This document shows, one piece after another, positions 11,670 through 22,739 of a stretch of 64,000 nucleotides of DNA. The stretch is from Adiantum capillus-veneris. Its lineage: Eukaryota; Streptophyta; Polypodiopsida; Polypodiales; Pteridaceae. The number at the start of each line of letters is the position of its first letter. Position 1 is the stretch's first letter. The position numbers and the translations under genes are program-made. Where the stretch lies: assembly GCA_014529385.2 (NCBI GenBank), contig CM043957.1, forward strand, positions 66,917,503 through 66,981,502, read 5' to 3'. The notes beneath the pieces are model-generated. The model was not told the DNA's origin and did not search any database. It was given only the letters and a program-made list of their open reading frames with translations.

Positions 11670-13689
11670 CAGCTACTTGTCTTATTGGTAAAGGGCTTCA
11701 CAAACAATGAATTCTCTGAGTAGCGTGTTGTGAGTTAATGAGGTGGTGGTGGTGGGATTGGGAATCGATCCAAAGGGCTAGCCACCTTGTTAACCCTTCC
11801 TTTACATGTATCCCTGCCTACGCTTCCCATGGAAGGCAAGGTGGGCTAGCAAGTCCTTCGCAAGGGAAGTGTGACCATCTTCAAAGTCCTCCAAAGGAAG
11901 GGCAACTCTATAAAGTGTCCTTCCAAGATTAATTTTTCTTAACTTTATTTTGCCAGAGGCTTTTTGGAGGCTGAATTATTGATTGAGTTTTGAACTCAAG
12001 ACCTTCAAAGAAATTAATAGCAAGGAGCTCTACGCACTATTCAATATTCACACACACTTTTGAGAAGACAAAAGACTTATGAGGCAACGAAGTGATTAAA
12101 AGTGGGCTTGGGGAGGTAGCGACCTTTTTGGGGCTGGAACCCTTAATAGCATTTTCCTGCGTAGCTGACGAAAACCTGCGGATACCCTACTTTGCTCTAT
12201 GTTTGTGTGTGCGAGTGCGCGTCCTCTCTAGCGAGCTGGAGTCTGTGGGTAAGGATCATGCCCCTTTACCACTTTGGGGCATCATGGGAAGCACAGAAGA
12301 ACCGGAGTGCAAACGTCGTCAACCATAGCTCCATCTCTCCTACACTCAAGAAGTAGGCGTCCTTGCATTCTACTAAGGAGAAGAAGGTACGCTTATTTTT
12401 TGTGCCTCTTTCTCTCCCGCTTTTTGTTGGTTTTTTCATCCTTCGCTCTTAAACCCACAGATCCATTCTTGTTTTGGCAAAAACACAAGTTCTTCACAGG
12501 CCAACATCACACAGGCTGCCTGAACACATTACAAACTTTGCTCATACTTCAATGTAATTTATCCCGCCCCCAGGCTCCAGAGTCATGAGTGCCGACCTGG
12601 GTGAGCTACGGTGTCATTGCAATCCGTCCAACTTGGGTGAGCAACACTGCAGCCCGCCAGGAACCACCTCGCGAGTTCAGGACATACTACCTCATGGAGC
12701 CATCTAAGCGTGCTGCAGCCAAAGGGGCTCAAGCTAAGTCCCCACTCAACTTTCAAGCCTCAAAGTTCAAACTCGTGAGTCTTTGGAAATTAACAGAATT
12801 TAAATTTGTCTCTTCTTTTGTACTTGTTAGAACTTAGGATTTGTAGATTGTGGTCTTTAGAATAATACTGATTTCCCAACTGAAGAAAATAACGGCAAAC
12901 TTGGAATTCCCGTTTTTTGGGTCAAAATTTAAAGCTTAAGCCGGTATTTTCACTTAAACTTGTGTAAATTTCTCAATTTTCTTCAAAGCAATCTCAAAAT
13001 CTAAGTGAGATTTTACAATATTAGACGGTTAAAATACATTGGATCCTAGTTTTTCTCTAACACTGCTAAGTTAGGAGTTGAGAGTAGTTACTTCAAAGCT
13101 TAGCAATCTTAAGGCTCATGCATACTACAAGGCTTGCCAGAAACCTTTTTCCTAACAAAAAAAAAGGGACAAATAGTAAACTTAAAGCTATTCCGGTTTT
13201 TAGATCGAAGCATTTGTCGGTAATTACACTAAATATTACTCAAGTTTTTGTCAATGTTGTCCTATTTGACTTTGTTCATACGGAAAGTTCAATTTCAATT
13301 AGGACCTTGTTTTGTTGACATATTTTTGCACTTGGTTTGGCATTGAATTTGAGCATGAATCGGTGTAGAGTAGCAATATTCAATGTAGTCTCATGTCGGT
13401 TTCTATTGTATGAGTTATAAGAGCCAAGTTTCTTTAATTCAAGTTGTCCCTTTAGTATTTTCAAAGCTTCCTAGGTCTCAAATTTTGACCATCCAATTTT
13501 CAAGTACCGAAATAGTTAATGGCTAACTCTCTTTGAGTGAGTGCCTATATATTATGTTGTTAGTATTGAAGATTGGGTTTTTGCTTGGAAAATTGCTGAT
13601 ATTTCTCATGTCGACAATTCATTAGGGCACTAGCTAACCTTGTACCAACATTGAGTTTTGTCAACTGATGCTATTGCAGTTCTCTTTTT
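11666..13689. other. Non-coding interior of the DNA transposon
   Basis: No frame with recognisable homology. Moderate-length open frames (for example around 12270-12840) have no domain signature and are best read as chance. Nothing else noted. Confidence 0.35.
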
Positions 13690-13699
13690 CCCATACCAA

Positions 13700-14335
13700 C
13701 ATTTTGCCTAGTGCCACATCTCTTCAAGATGCAAGTGTAGGTGAATACATCTCAAGAGATACCCTCACTTTGCATCCGCTGAATACAGGCACCTACTGGG
13801 AATATCTGTAATCAATACATTCCAAGTGATGATATCCCACACAAGAAGTTTGTCAAGCACTTTTTGGGCTTTGTGAAACACACCACATTTGGCATACATA
13901 ATGACCAAGGTAGTGCCAAGAATGACATATTTGTCAATAGCCCCTGACTAACAATATCATTAATAATTTTTTTGACCCTATCGACATCTTGTGGAATGCA
14001 GCCTTGGTCCAAATCATAGTTGACATACATATTGACTAGCATGTTCCCCAAGTATGTGTCCTTCTCAAGTAACCTAATATTGTGAATATCCGTATGTATT
14101 CTACAACCTTGATTTAAATCCTTTCTCTTAGCATAGTAAGGTATTGAGCTCACAAAATAAAGAGCTATTCTCTTCCTCTCTATGTTTGTTTATGTTGGGC
14201 ATATCCAACAATCAATGCACTCCAAGTGATGACAATCCAGACATGAAGCCCCTCCAATAGTTTTTGTGCTTTTTGAAGTACACCATGTTTGGTATACCTA
14301 TCAACCAAGGCATTGCTAACCATGAATCCTTTTTA
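13700..14335 (-). pseudogene. Pentatricopeptide-repeat (PPR) gene fragments
   Basis: The minus strand encodes degenerate plant PPR motifs of the PLS type, whose intact relatives are organelle RNA-binding proteins. Recognisable pieces are NALVDRYTKHGVLQKAQKLL followed by VWIVITWSALIVGYAQH (about 14335-14190), DLNQGCRIH...LLEKDTYLGNMLVNMY (about 14125-14010), and LVIMYAKCGVFHKAQKVLD followed by VWDIITWNVLI (about 13918-13800). Stops and frameshifts separate them and no start or targeting peptide is present. Weaker, similar sequence continues to about 14620, with repeated ttcaagatgcaag words. Because the fragments lie wholly inside a flanked transposon, capture is the likeliest origin. Confidence 0.75.
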
Positions 14336-14866
14336 ACAGTTCTTTTTAGCATATCATGTAGGGCTATATTCCTTCAAGATGCAAGATTAGGTGATTGCAT
14401 TGAGAGAGACGCCCTCGCCTCGCATCTGCTAAAATCATCGTAGTGCTTGTTGGTCGTGCTGCTATTTCACATACCCTGCAGTAGTAGTGTGTTCAAGAGA
14501 CAACATCCCAAGAGGAATCTCTAAAGTACATCTCATTTGACATTACTTGTGTAGTACCACATGCCTTCAAGTTAAAACAGTAGGTCATTGAAAACAGAGA
14601 GATGCCCTCCCCTCACATTCACTGAAAATAGCTGAGATCGTGTTGGCATCACAATTGACATATATACATCGCAATTGACAGTGCAACCATAGGAACTCAA
14701 CCAACATCCTTTTTTTTGTGACCTTTCAGCTCTATTTGTTGTGTGCAGGTTGCCAACATCAACAAGGTGGGTCCATCTCTAGACTGCGGTCTATAATAGG
14801 ATATAATACACATTACTTTCAAATGTTTTCAGTAAATAAAAACATTTGACTTTGGTAGATGGTGTG

Positions 14867-14869
<3 letters not shown>
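14336..14869. other. Weak PPR-like residue and spacer
   Basis: Repeats words of the neighbouring PPR fragments up to about 14620. Beyond that no feature is visible. Confidence 0.35.

Positions 14870-14933
<64 letters not shown>
14870..14933. repeat. Compound (TG)n(AG)n microsatellite
   Basis: About 32 bp of TG repeats pass directly into about 31 bp of GA repeats. Confidence 0.95.
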
Positions 14934-14936
<3 letters not shown>

Positions 14937-15574
14937 GATCTATCATTTAAGGTTGATGCAACAAGTGTTCTCAAGTGTAATATTTTTGCTCAAAAACTTT
15001 TAATCTTTTAATGGGTTGTTTTGTAATGTGTTTGATTTGATAAGTGAAGTTTTCCATGGTTTATGAGCATGCCATTATTTGTTATTTAGAGAAAAATCCA
15101 TTTCATGTGTGCCTTAAATCCCATGTGGGAAGCCTACTAAGTAGGTGGCTAGTATTATTTGTCGTGAGATTGAGATTTGTATCATTTTACAAGGGAAATG
15201 TTGCCCATTTTTTGTCAAATTACATTAGTTTATTTTAATATAGTATTTGTTATATTTGTTACTTTATATGGTGGTTTGTTCTCTCAAATGAAAACATAGT
15301 ACAATCTACACTTCTGTTTGTTTGCAATTCAACATGTATTTTTGCAAAAGCACGTGCTTCTAAAATTGTCATGTTACTAGTATACATAAAATAGTGAGTC
15401 GTTACATTCCGTACAAAATTCGTATGAGAAGGGGTGGCTCATTGTGAGAACGTCCATATCTTGTCCGTATGTAGGGGGGTAGGTTAGCATGTAAGATATC
15501 GTACATAGGGGGGCTTCTCTAATTTGGATGCACGCAGGTGACATCCCCCCATTACTAATAGCGAATCCCCCGGG
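14934..15574. other. Right subterminal region of the DNA transposon
   Basis: No gene. From about 15460 to the end it carries several runs of five to seven G or C, mirrored by G runs just inside the left end (11390-11440). Confidence 0.4.
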
Positions 15575-15582
15575 GATCAGTT
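15575..15582. repeat. Right target-site duplication gatcagtt
   Basis: Second copy of the duplication flanking the PPR-carrying transposon. Family A protease sequence resumes immediately to its right. Confidence 0.75.
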
Positions 15583-15965
15583 CCTATGAACAAGGACAGA
15601 GAATATTATGAAGGGGAAGATGGGAACACCACCCTCCGAGTGAAATATAATGACACTGAACCATGGCAATACTGGATAGTGGAGCTGGCATAGCCATAGC
15701 CACCAAAGTAGTATGGGAATCCTGGGGACAGTCAGCCAGTAGACAAACTCAAATGAAATTGTAGTTGGCTGACGGACACATTGAGAGACCACTAGGGCTA
15801 CTTGAGAAAGTGATAGTCAATTCCTGTGGAATTGAATATCAACACACTTTTGCCATAGTAGACTTTGGGAAAAAACTCAACTATGAAATCATATTGGGAA
15901 GACCTTTCGTGCGACAGGTACAACTTATCCAAGATTGGGGAAACAACTATCTGTACTTGAAGTAG
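15583..15965 (+). pseudogene. Family A first protease (DSGA, pre-RT)
   Basis: Retropepsin-type aspartic protease that would cleave Gag-Pol. The active-site triad lies in LDSGAGIAIATKVVW (Asp codon at 15675). The frame continues through LADGHIERPLGLLEKV to the closing ILGRPF signature and an IQDWG strand, a layout usual for plant gypsy proteases ahead of RT. One in-frame TAG lies at 15762. The coding sequence directly after the transposon junction (SVPMNKDREYYEGED) appears to belong to the same polyprotein. Its standard position makes the second protease-like domain downstream of integrase the unusual one. Confidence 0.75.
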
Positions 15966-16585
15966 GTGGGATCCATAACAAGAGTTAATATAAAAGATCA
16001 CACTTATAGAGATTTCTTGAAAACACCCATCCAAGAGTTTGATTCAGCCTCTTCGGCTGAAACTAAACTCCCATCCTGGTTAAACAAAGACACTCCTATT
16101 TGGATGTGCGGAGCTTCAGAAAATGGAAGCTTAAGATGAGAAGAATGTATCCTAGAAAGGGAAAAGGAAACCTAAATACCTAAACCCTTTCCAGAGCATT
16201 TATTTGAGCCATTCGATGGACTCAAATTCTAGAGACAATGGGTATGTGTGAATACGTCTATGCCTACTCAATTTTGCAATGAGGATGGCTACGACATAAT
16301 TCCCATCCAAATGATGTCGGTCCTCAACATTGAAAACGAAGATGAGGAACCCAAGGACTTCATGAAAGCTCAACAAATCTTTTCAAACCTCTATTACGAT
16401 GCAATTGATGATGCAACTGATGAGTTAGATGAACACTCACCTACCTCAGAAGATTCGGGGTCAGAAAAAGAGCATACGAGAGGTAAGATACTCTTAAAGG
16501 GAGGGGAGGAATTTTTTTTGACTTTCCAAACCAGAAATTAAGAAGACAAAAATTGGTATAGACGAAAGAGAGACACCATTTAATT
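15966..16585 (+). pseudogene. Family A protease-RT linker
   Basis: Broken coding sequence between protease and RT. The clearest open part (about 16248-16541) is rich in Asp/Glu and has no catalytic motif. Such acidic linkers are common between protease and RT in plant gypsy polyproteins. Confidence 0.5.
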
Positions 16586-17908
16586 GTGAAGACACGACAT
16601 ATGCCATCAGTCTCCAGTAAAACACAATTCCTTATGCAGATAGATGCTAATGATTGTGTCAAGGACAAAATAAATGGCAGATATCCTTTAAACAAAAACT
16701 CAGAAATGTCTCAGAAATCGAGAAAAACAAGGAAGGGTACTCAAGAAAAATATCAGGATAAAAAACCACTCATGACCAGAGTCGAGCGGCAAAAGAAATA
16801 TCAAGAGTTGAAAAAAGCTCTAAAGGAGATATACACAACCGAAATGGGAACCACGGAAGAGGATAGTAAGGATGTAATGCATGTTCCATCCCATTACAAA
16901 AAGTATACTCTCCAAGATCGGAAAATCATAATTGAACAACCTATTAGGGAACTACGAAAACAAGGCGAATCTTACGAAGGGCCTGAAAATTCTAAAAGGG
17001 TATACTTGGCTGAACCAGGAGAAGATCCTAAACTTTCTGACATTGCGAATGACCTAACAGAAGAGGAAGAAAAGCTTTTGCTGAGCTTGTTAAAGAAATA
17101 CCGAGATATCTTCGCTTGGTCTTACAAGGATCTCAAAAGTGTTGATCCAGAAATCTGTCAACATACTATACCCATGAGAGATGATGCGAAACCAAGTAGA
17201 CAGAGACCATACACTTATAACGAAACATTTTCCAGGAAGATCAAAGAAGAGATTGAAAAACTAAAGGAAGACAAATTCATTTACAAAATTGAACACACAG
17301 ATTGGGTGTCTCCAATTGTGGTAGTACTTAAGAAGAATGGGAAATTACGAGTGCGTGCTAATCTAAAAAAGGTGAATGCAGCTACCATTAGAGACAAATT
17401 TCCTCTTTCGATAACTAAGCATGTTTTAGAACGAGTTGCAGGAAAAGAAGCTTACAACTTCTTAGACGGTTTTTCGGGATACAATCAACGTGTGGTTGAC
17501 CCAAAAGATCAGCATAAAACTGCTTTTTCAATAGAATGGGGTATATTTACCTATCGGGTTATGCTGTTTAGGTTAACTAATGCTCCATCCACGTTTCAGA
17601 GGTTGATGAGCCATGCTTTCAAAGAGTATCTTCAAAAATTCTTAGAAGTATATATGAATGATCTATGCGTACATTCGTCAATCTGGGCTGATCATTTTGA
17701 AACACTCAAAAAGGTATTCGAGAAATGTAGACTTTATAGGATTTTCTTAAATCTTAAAAAGTGCACATTCATGGGGAGACAAGGGAAAATTCTTGGACAT
17801 ATAGTGTCTAAAAATGGCATAGCTACTGATATTGAGAAGATTCATGTCATTGCTGAATTGCCTAGACCAACAACAGTCAAGGGGGTACAAGCCTTCATGG
17901 GACATTGA
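16586..17908 (+). pseudogene. Family A reverse transcriptase
   Basis: RNA/DNA-dependent DNA polymerase domain of Pol; 440 codons remain open. Visible landmarks: the thumb-proximal EEEEKLLLSLLKKYRDIFAWSY lead-in, TDWVSPIVVVLKKNGKLRV, NFLDGFSGYNQ (motif A aspartate retained), RLTNAPSTFQRLM, and the YxDD box, which here reads YMND (Asn codon aat at 17657-17659). The first catalytic aspartate is therefore replaced, as expected from one G-to-A change. The frame closes at 17906 with TGA where the family normally has a Gly-Tyr-Tyr-Arg stretch. A Lys-rich N-terminal region of about 120 residues precedes the core. There is no clean ATG at the beginning; this is an internal polyprotein segment. Confidence 0.85.
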
Positions 17909-18525
17909 GGATATTACCGACAATTCATCTACATGTATGCTATAATTGAAAAACCCATAGCTTGATTACGCACTCTGAATGGACCGAGGCATGTGAAGAA
18001 TCCTTCATGAAGCTTAAGAAAGCTCTCACCTCAGCTCCAATATTGAGAGCACTAGATTGGGATAAGGTATTCCACGTACATGTAGATGCTTCAAACTTTG
18101 CTATTGGTTGTATACTAGCTCAACCAAGAGATGGAAAAATTGACTTCCCTATTTCTTATGCTAGCCGACAATTGAACATGGCAGAAAAGAATCACACCAC
18201 CACCGAAAGACAAGGACTAGGAATGATCTATGCCGTTAAAAAGTATAGACATTACCTATTAGCCAACAAGTTTGTGTTCTTTGTAGACCACCAAGCTTTG
18301 TTGTATTTGGTCAACAAGCCATGCATCACATTGAGAATAGTGAGATGGTTCATCATTCTTCTCAAATTTGATTTCACTATGGTTGTAAAAAAAGGCACTA
18401 CACATCAATGAGCAGATCATTTGTCAAGGATTGTTTCAGGGGAATCACTTAAAGAGGTAGACAATGATCTACCAGATGCCTATTTGTTCTCTGTGGAAAT
18501 GATACCTAGATGGTAGGAAAACATT
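17909..18525 (+). pseudogene. Family A RNase H
   Basis: Class I RNase H domain that would remove template RNA. Markers are VFHVHVDASNFAIGCILAQ, FPISYASRQLNMAEKNHTTTERQGL, and FFVDHQALLYLVNKP. The frame is open from 17962 to 18411 and ends at a TGA (18409-18411) where copy 2 has CGA at 27689-27691, a direct view of a CpG transition. Broken sequence then leads into the integrase zinc region. Confidence 0.8.
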
Positions 18526-19912
18526 GTGTCATTGATGACAATAGCTCAAGTGGATTCACAAATACCACTTTCTATCACAATCGGTTTAATCGAGCAATCG
18601 GCGATGTATCAATTACTAGCTGGAAGGCTATACAAAAGAAATCGGGACGGGATATTGCTTTTATGCATTAACCCTGAAGAAAAAGAACAATACCTAAGTC
18701 AAGCACATGTTACCATAGTAGGACCTCACTATGCAGAAGACCAAACTATGCAACGAATCTTGAGACTTGGAGTATTTTGGCTGACTATGAGGAGAGATGT
18801 TAGATCTTTTGTAAAAGATCACCCTCAATGTCAAAAACAAATACCCATTCCTCATGTAACATTGTTTCAAATGTCACCTGTTCCTAAGTGGAGTAATTAT
18901 CTGGTTACTTACTTATCGAACTGAACATTTCCTTCGGATATGAGTAAACGCCGTCCGAGAGCAATTGAAACTGAAGCAAGAGACTATGCTCTTATTGGAA
19001 ACCAATTGTATCGGAGAGGTAAAAATCAACATTTGCGTCTTTGTGCAAATGAAAACGAGTATATTTCGATTATAGAACAAGCACATACTGGATTAGCTGG
19101 AGGTCACTTTTCTAGTGAGATCACCGCAAGAGCAATATTGATGGCAGGCATATGGTCGCCAACACTTTTTGTAGATTCTGAAGAATATGTTTGAAGGTGT
19201 GATGATTGTCAATGAGCAAAAATGCCAACACGAGTAGACAACATGCCCTTAAGACCAATGATGGGGGCTAGAGCCTTCGCAAAATGGGGTATGGATTTTG
19301 TTGGACCAATACAACCACCTACTTATAGAACCCAAGCTCAATATATCATTGTAGCTACTACAGACTATTAGACCAAGTGGGCCGAGGCTAAAGCAACTCA
19401 AAAGAATGATACCAGAACCACTATTGCATTCTTATATGAGTATGTATTCATGAGATATGGACTACCAATAGAGATTGTTAGTGATCGGGGAACTCATTTC
19501 CTCAATGAGGTAATAGAGTATTTTCTTAATGAGTTTATGGTCATCCATAACAAATCAGCTCCCTATCACCCACAAGCAAACAAACAAGCGAGCATACGAG
19601 TAAAATTCTTAGCTCAATGCTGACTAAAGTGGTTAGTTCAGGAGTACAGACTGGAAAATGAATCTCCATGATGCTCTATGGGCTTATCGAGTTTCATTCA
19701 AAACAACTCTAAATGCTACACCCTTTAACCTTGCTTATGGACTTGATGCAATACTGCCAATAGAATTTCTATTGCCGACATTAAGGGTAGCACAGAATCT
19801 TGAGTGGATTGGACATGAATTATCAGAAAGACTTGAAGATTTGGAAAATCTAGACGAGAAAAGGCTAACTGTTGTAGCTCATATCTATACACAAAAGCGG
19901 AAACAAAAATAG
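18526..19912 (+). pseudogene. Family A integrase (zinc-binding and core)
   Basis: Would join element DNA to the chromosome. The sequence appears to carry two HHCC-like stretches: one within 18526-18924 ending FVKDHPQCQ, and one at 18940-19230 (AHTGLAGGHFSSEITARAIL, then RCDDCQ). The core follows with WGMDFVGPIQPP, IVSDRGTHFLNEV and SPYHPQAN-like sequence, then the WAYRVSFKTTLNATPF and AYGLDAILPIEFLLPT signatures. Copy 2 retains the D,D,E triad better. In copy 1 the glutamate region is frameshifted near 19585 and stops occur at about 19198, 19213 and 19369. The repeated HHCC-like region is odd and may reflect an internal duplication in the family, since copy 2 shows it too. Confidence 0.8.
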
Positions 19913-20383
19913 TTTTTTGATTCCCACTTAATCACAAAAATCTTCAAGAAAGGGGACTTAGTTCTAGTCTATTCCCTTAAGCAACACATTTCCAAGTTTA
20001 AGAAAAAGGGAAATGGACTATTTATCATTGAAGATGTATCTCCAAGTGGAGCAGTAAAATTGTCAACCCTAGATGGTGAACCAATGGCTAATTGGATTAG
20101 TGGATGTCGTTTAAAGAAATACAATTTGCCACTAACCAATGAATTGCTAGAGAGAATGCATGTAGCCAAACAAAGGAAGATCAAGCGACAACAGGTTATT
20201 GATGAAGCCCAAGAGGAAGCTAGACTTCGGGTACTCAAGCATAAAGCTACTCTCAAGAATCAACAGATACCGATTCCCATCAACACTTTGGAAATAGATG
20301 ATCGACAATGGGAATTACCTAAAGACGTAGTTTCAACAGATGACGACTGGTTAGATGGAATGGATCTGCGCATCAAAGTATAG
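19913..20383 (+). pseudogene. Family A integrase C-terminal (GPY/F-like) domain
   Basis: Follows the core after a stop. FKKGDLVLVYSLKQH, then GNGLFIIEDVSPSGAVKL and GCRLKKYNLPLT match the GPY/F-type integrase tail. A charged helix (QRKIKRQQVIDEAQEEARL) and a WELPKDVVSTDDDWLDGMD linker then lead directly towards the second protease-like domain. Confidence 0.7.
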
Positions 20384-20880
20384 CTCAACAATCATAGCAC
20401 CAATGCCTTGGTAGACACAGGAGCTAGAGGGAATGCAGTCAGTTATTCCACATAGAAGAAGGCAACAAGTCAAGCATTGACAGCAGGAATAGCGACAATC
20501 ATAGGATGCAACGAGAATGCAACTCCAACATTGGGAGTAGTCAACTTGAACGTGGTAGTACATGGATATTCATGTCCTCATTAGTTTGTATGCTTGCCAG
20601 ATGAACACATGAATGAGATGATGATTCTTGGAATTCCCTGGATGCGTACATACAAAGCAGTACCAGATTGGGATACGAATCAACTAAAGTTATCACCTAA
20701 AGGAGGGCAACTCATTGTTTCAACTGCACCAAGCAAGGAGGAGTGGAAAAGAAGCAATCGGCAAACCAATCCACAAAGCCAATCTTGTCCATCCCCTCAA
20801 CAATCAAATGCTACATGTAGCATGCAAGGAGTTAGGCAAATTTGGGTACCAAAAGCACAGCTTACGGATAAACCGAATTA
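20384..20880 (+). pseudogene. Family A second retropepsin-like domain, downstream of integrase
   Basis: An aspartic-protease-like domain in an unusual place. The active-site-like box is NALVDTGARGNAV (DTGA at 20414-20425). A hydrophobic-hydrophobic-Gly signature (MMILGIPWMRTYKAVPDW) follows about 75 residues later, the spacing seen in gypsy proteases. Copy 2 carries the same domain in an unbroken frame with the integrase tail (29505-30064). In copy 1, TAG/TAA codons break it (at the end of the integrase-tail frame near 20381, and at about 20453 and 20582). A Gln/Ser-rich stretch with IWVPKAQL follows. A role in processing the downstream part of the polyprotein is inference. It is not a duplicate of the DSGA domain as far as residue patterns show. 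Confidence 0.7.
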
Positions 20881-21415
20881 GATATGGGTGCCTAAAACTT
20901 CACCGATGAAACAAAAGAAGGTTGCAAGGATTCGAACACAAAATCGAGCATCTCCGAGTAAGGAACCTGACATGAAAATGGTTTGGAAGAAAAAGGAGCA
21001 CTTATCTTCTCCACAACCTGCGAAACCAATCAATCTATGGCTAGTTAAGTCTCAACATACTCCACCACACCATGCAGCACCAAGCCGACCGAGCTACCAA
21101 TGGAGAGAAAAAGCTCGACAACAGTCAAAAGTGCTACCAATAGCTCAAGCAATCAGAGTGTTAAAGCAACCTGATGGTACAATCAAGCAGAGAGCACAAA
21201 AGCTAAAAGATTTTCTGTTTGGAAGACATCAACAGCAAACCTCGACATCGAAAACCCTTGAGTTAATTACTCAAGACCTAGCTCTTGCACAGAATATTGG
21301 TTTGAATTGCATTGATCTTCATATCATGGTAGAGTCAATCACAGCTATGCATAGACACAATTGTTCAATCCATGCACACAGTCGTCCCGGAGTACGCCAT
21401 CTAGGAGGGGTGTAA
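20881..21415 (+). pseudogene. Family A basic C-terminal tail
   Basis: A 175-residue open frame rich in Lys/Arg/Gln and Pro that I do not recognise. It begins with a second IWVPK-like unit (the first precedes it by about 20 residues) and contains WKKKEHLSSP and YQWREKARQ. It ends with a conserved block (CIDLHIMVESITAMHRHNCS) present almost unchanged in copy 2 (34395-34455). Conservation of the final block between copies with little else in common nearby suggests it was coding and constrained. Nucleic-acid binding is a guess from charge. Confidence 0.55.
21402..21414 (+). promoter_or_regulatory. Polypurine-tract-like motif followed by LTR-like tg
   Basis: The purine run aggagggg is followed immediately by tgtaaggg. 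The same arrangement occurs in copy 2 at 34488-34497. It resembles the polypurine tract/LTR boundary used for plus-strand priming. It may be a true LTR boundary or an internal (central) tract. Confidence 0.4.
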
Positions 21416-21561
21416 GGGCACTAAGTACTAAGTAATTAGGGCAATGTTTGAAGAGGGAGGAAAAGTTCTATGTTAACGTGTGGTTTTTTACAAAATTACC
21501 TAATAATACCCTTAAAATTCACCATCAAGGGAAAATTCACTGATAATTTCTTCCCTACGAG

Positions 21562-21569
21562 TATAAATA
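21562..21569 (+). promoter_or_regulatory. TATA box candidate
   Basis: TATAAATA in AT-rich context. The matching position in copy 2 is mutated (tgtaaata, about 34650). Confidence 0.5.
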
Positions 21570-22739
21570 GTGTATATACTATCAGAAAATCATTAAAAAT
21601 AGTCCTTTTTTGGGTGTTTTTTTTAATTTTTATTGATAAGGAGGCTTAAAAATGGAGAAATCCAACAAAAAACAATAAAGCTTTGTTTTTCAAGGTACTT
21701 CTTAATTATTGGATTTTTACTTTACTTTTTTAGAGCCTTTTGCTATTTTCTTTGATTTTTTCAAATAAACAGGTCAAAATTAATAGTAAATAGCAGGGAA
21801 GCTTAGATGGAAAAATGGAAGACACGATGGTGATCAGAAAGACAAGGTGGACAAGCACAAAAAATTTCAATGAAATCAGAAGATGGAAGCTGGAAGCCTA
21901 AATTAGCCGACCAGGCCTACTTTTGCAAAGTTCTTGCAGAATGAGCTACAAGAATCCGATCAGGGAAATTTATGAGTATAACATAGATTTCACGACTTAG
22001 TAGGACTAACGGAGGAATCTAGGGAAATTTGGTTCGGGAAGTCCAGATATAGATATCCATGGTAGGCTAAAACCACCTCATTTCCACTTGGAGCCTTTGC
22101 AGAGAGAGATTTCAACCTCTTTCGTGCGACATTTCCGGAGCCCACAATTAACCATTTTCAGCGCCGTCTCACGCGAGACATGAGGGGTAAGTTCTTTACT
22201 CGATAATGATCCATTTTGTACAGCCGGTAGCTAGTCTAAAGCCTTAGAAAAAACCCTGGAAATCGAGCAGTGTACGAAGACCTACGACCTAAAACTGACC
22301 ATAGCGGCCTGCCAACTTGACCAAATCGGATGGGATTTGAACCATATCATGCCCTAATATAATAGAACCTTTCTATACCATCAGATGACCATTCAGATGG
22401 GGTCACGGGTGTCCCCAGTAGAAAGGTTAGGTTTTTGGCAAATGCTAGAATTCCGACATGGGTTTGGTGAAATCCATCAAGCAAAGCCCTCGAAAAGCAG
22501 AAAACGGCTCGAAGGTTACAAAGCGTCAAATTCGACATACGAGGCCAAACTGACTCCAAATGAGCAAGAATTGGACAGGTTGCTTCATGAATATGTTACG
22601 GACAAGTCCAAAGCCTCAAAGTTGACCGACCAACCCAACAGACAAAGTAGTCACAAAAAACGGTGATTTCAGAGTCAACAGAGCACAAAGTGATGCCGGC
22701 ATGACCAAACTTGACCAAATTCAATTTAGGACTTGTATT

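Larger units (their letters stand above)
11346..15574. mobile_element. DNA transposon carrying PPR gene fragments
   Basis: A 4.2 kb insertion that interrupts family A copy 1 between gag and protease. Evidence: the 8 bp direct duplication gatcagtt at both edges and short imperfect terminal inverted repeats (left CCAGGGGGATT, right end complement CCCGGGGGATT, then similar CT-T spacing). Eight bp duplications suit hAT elements; 9-10 bp readings would suit Mutator-like elements. No transposase is encoded, so it is non-autonomous. Its cargo is minus-strand PPR-repeat sequence plus several GA/TG microsatellites, which makes it resemble a Pack-type gene-capturing element. Confidence 0.65.

Noticed and set aside
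12092-12837. Consecutive open frames inside the PPR-carrying transposon
   Set aside because: They have no recognisable domain, change frame repeatedly and show no start context or homology; read as chance frames.
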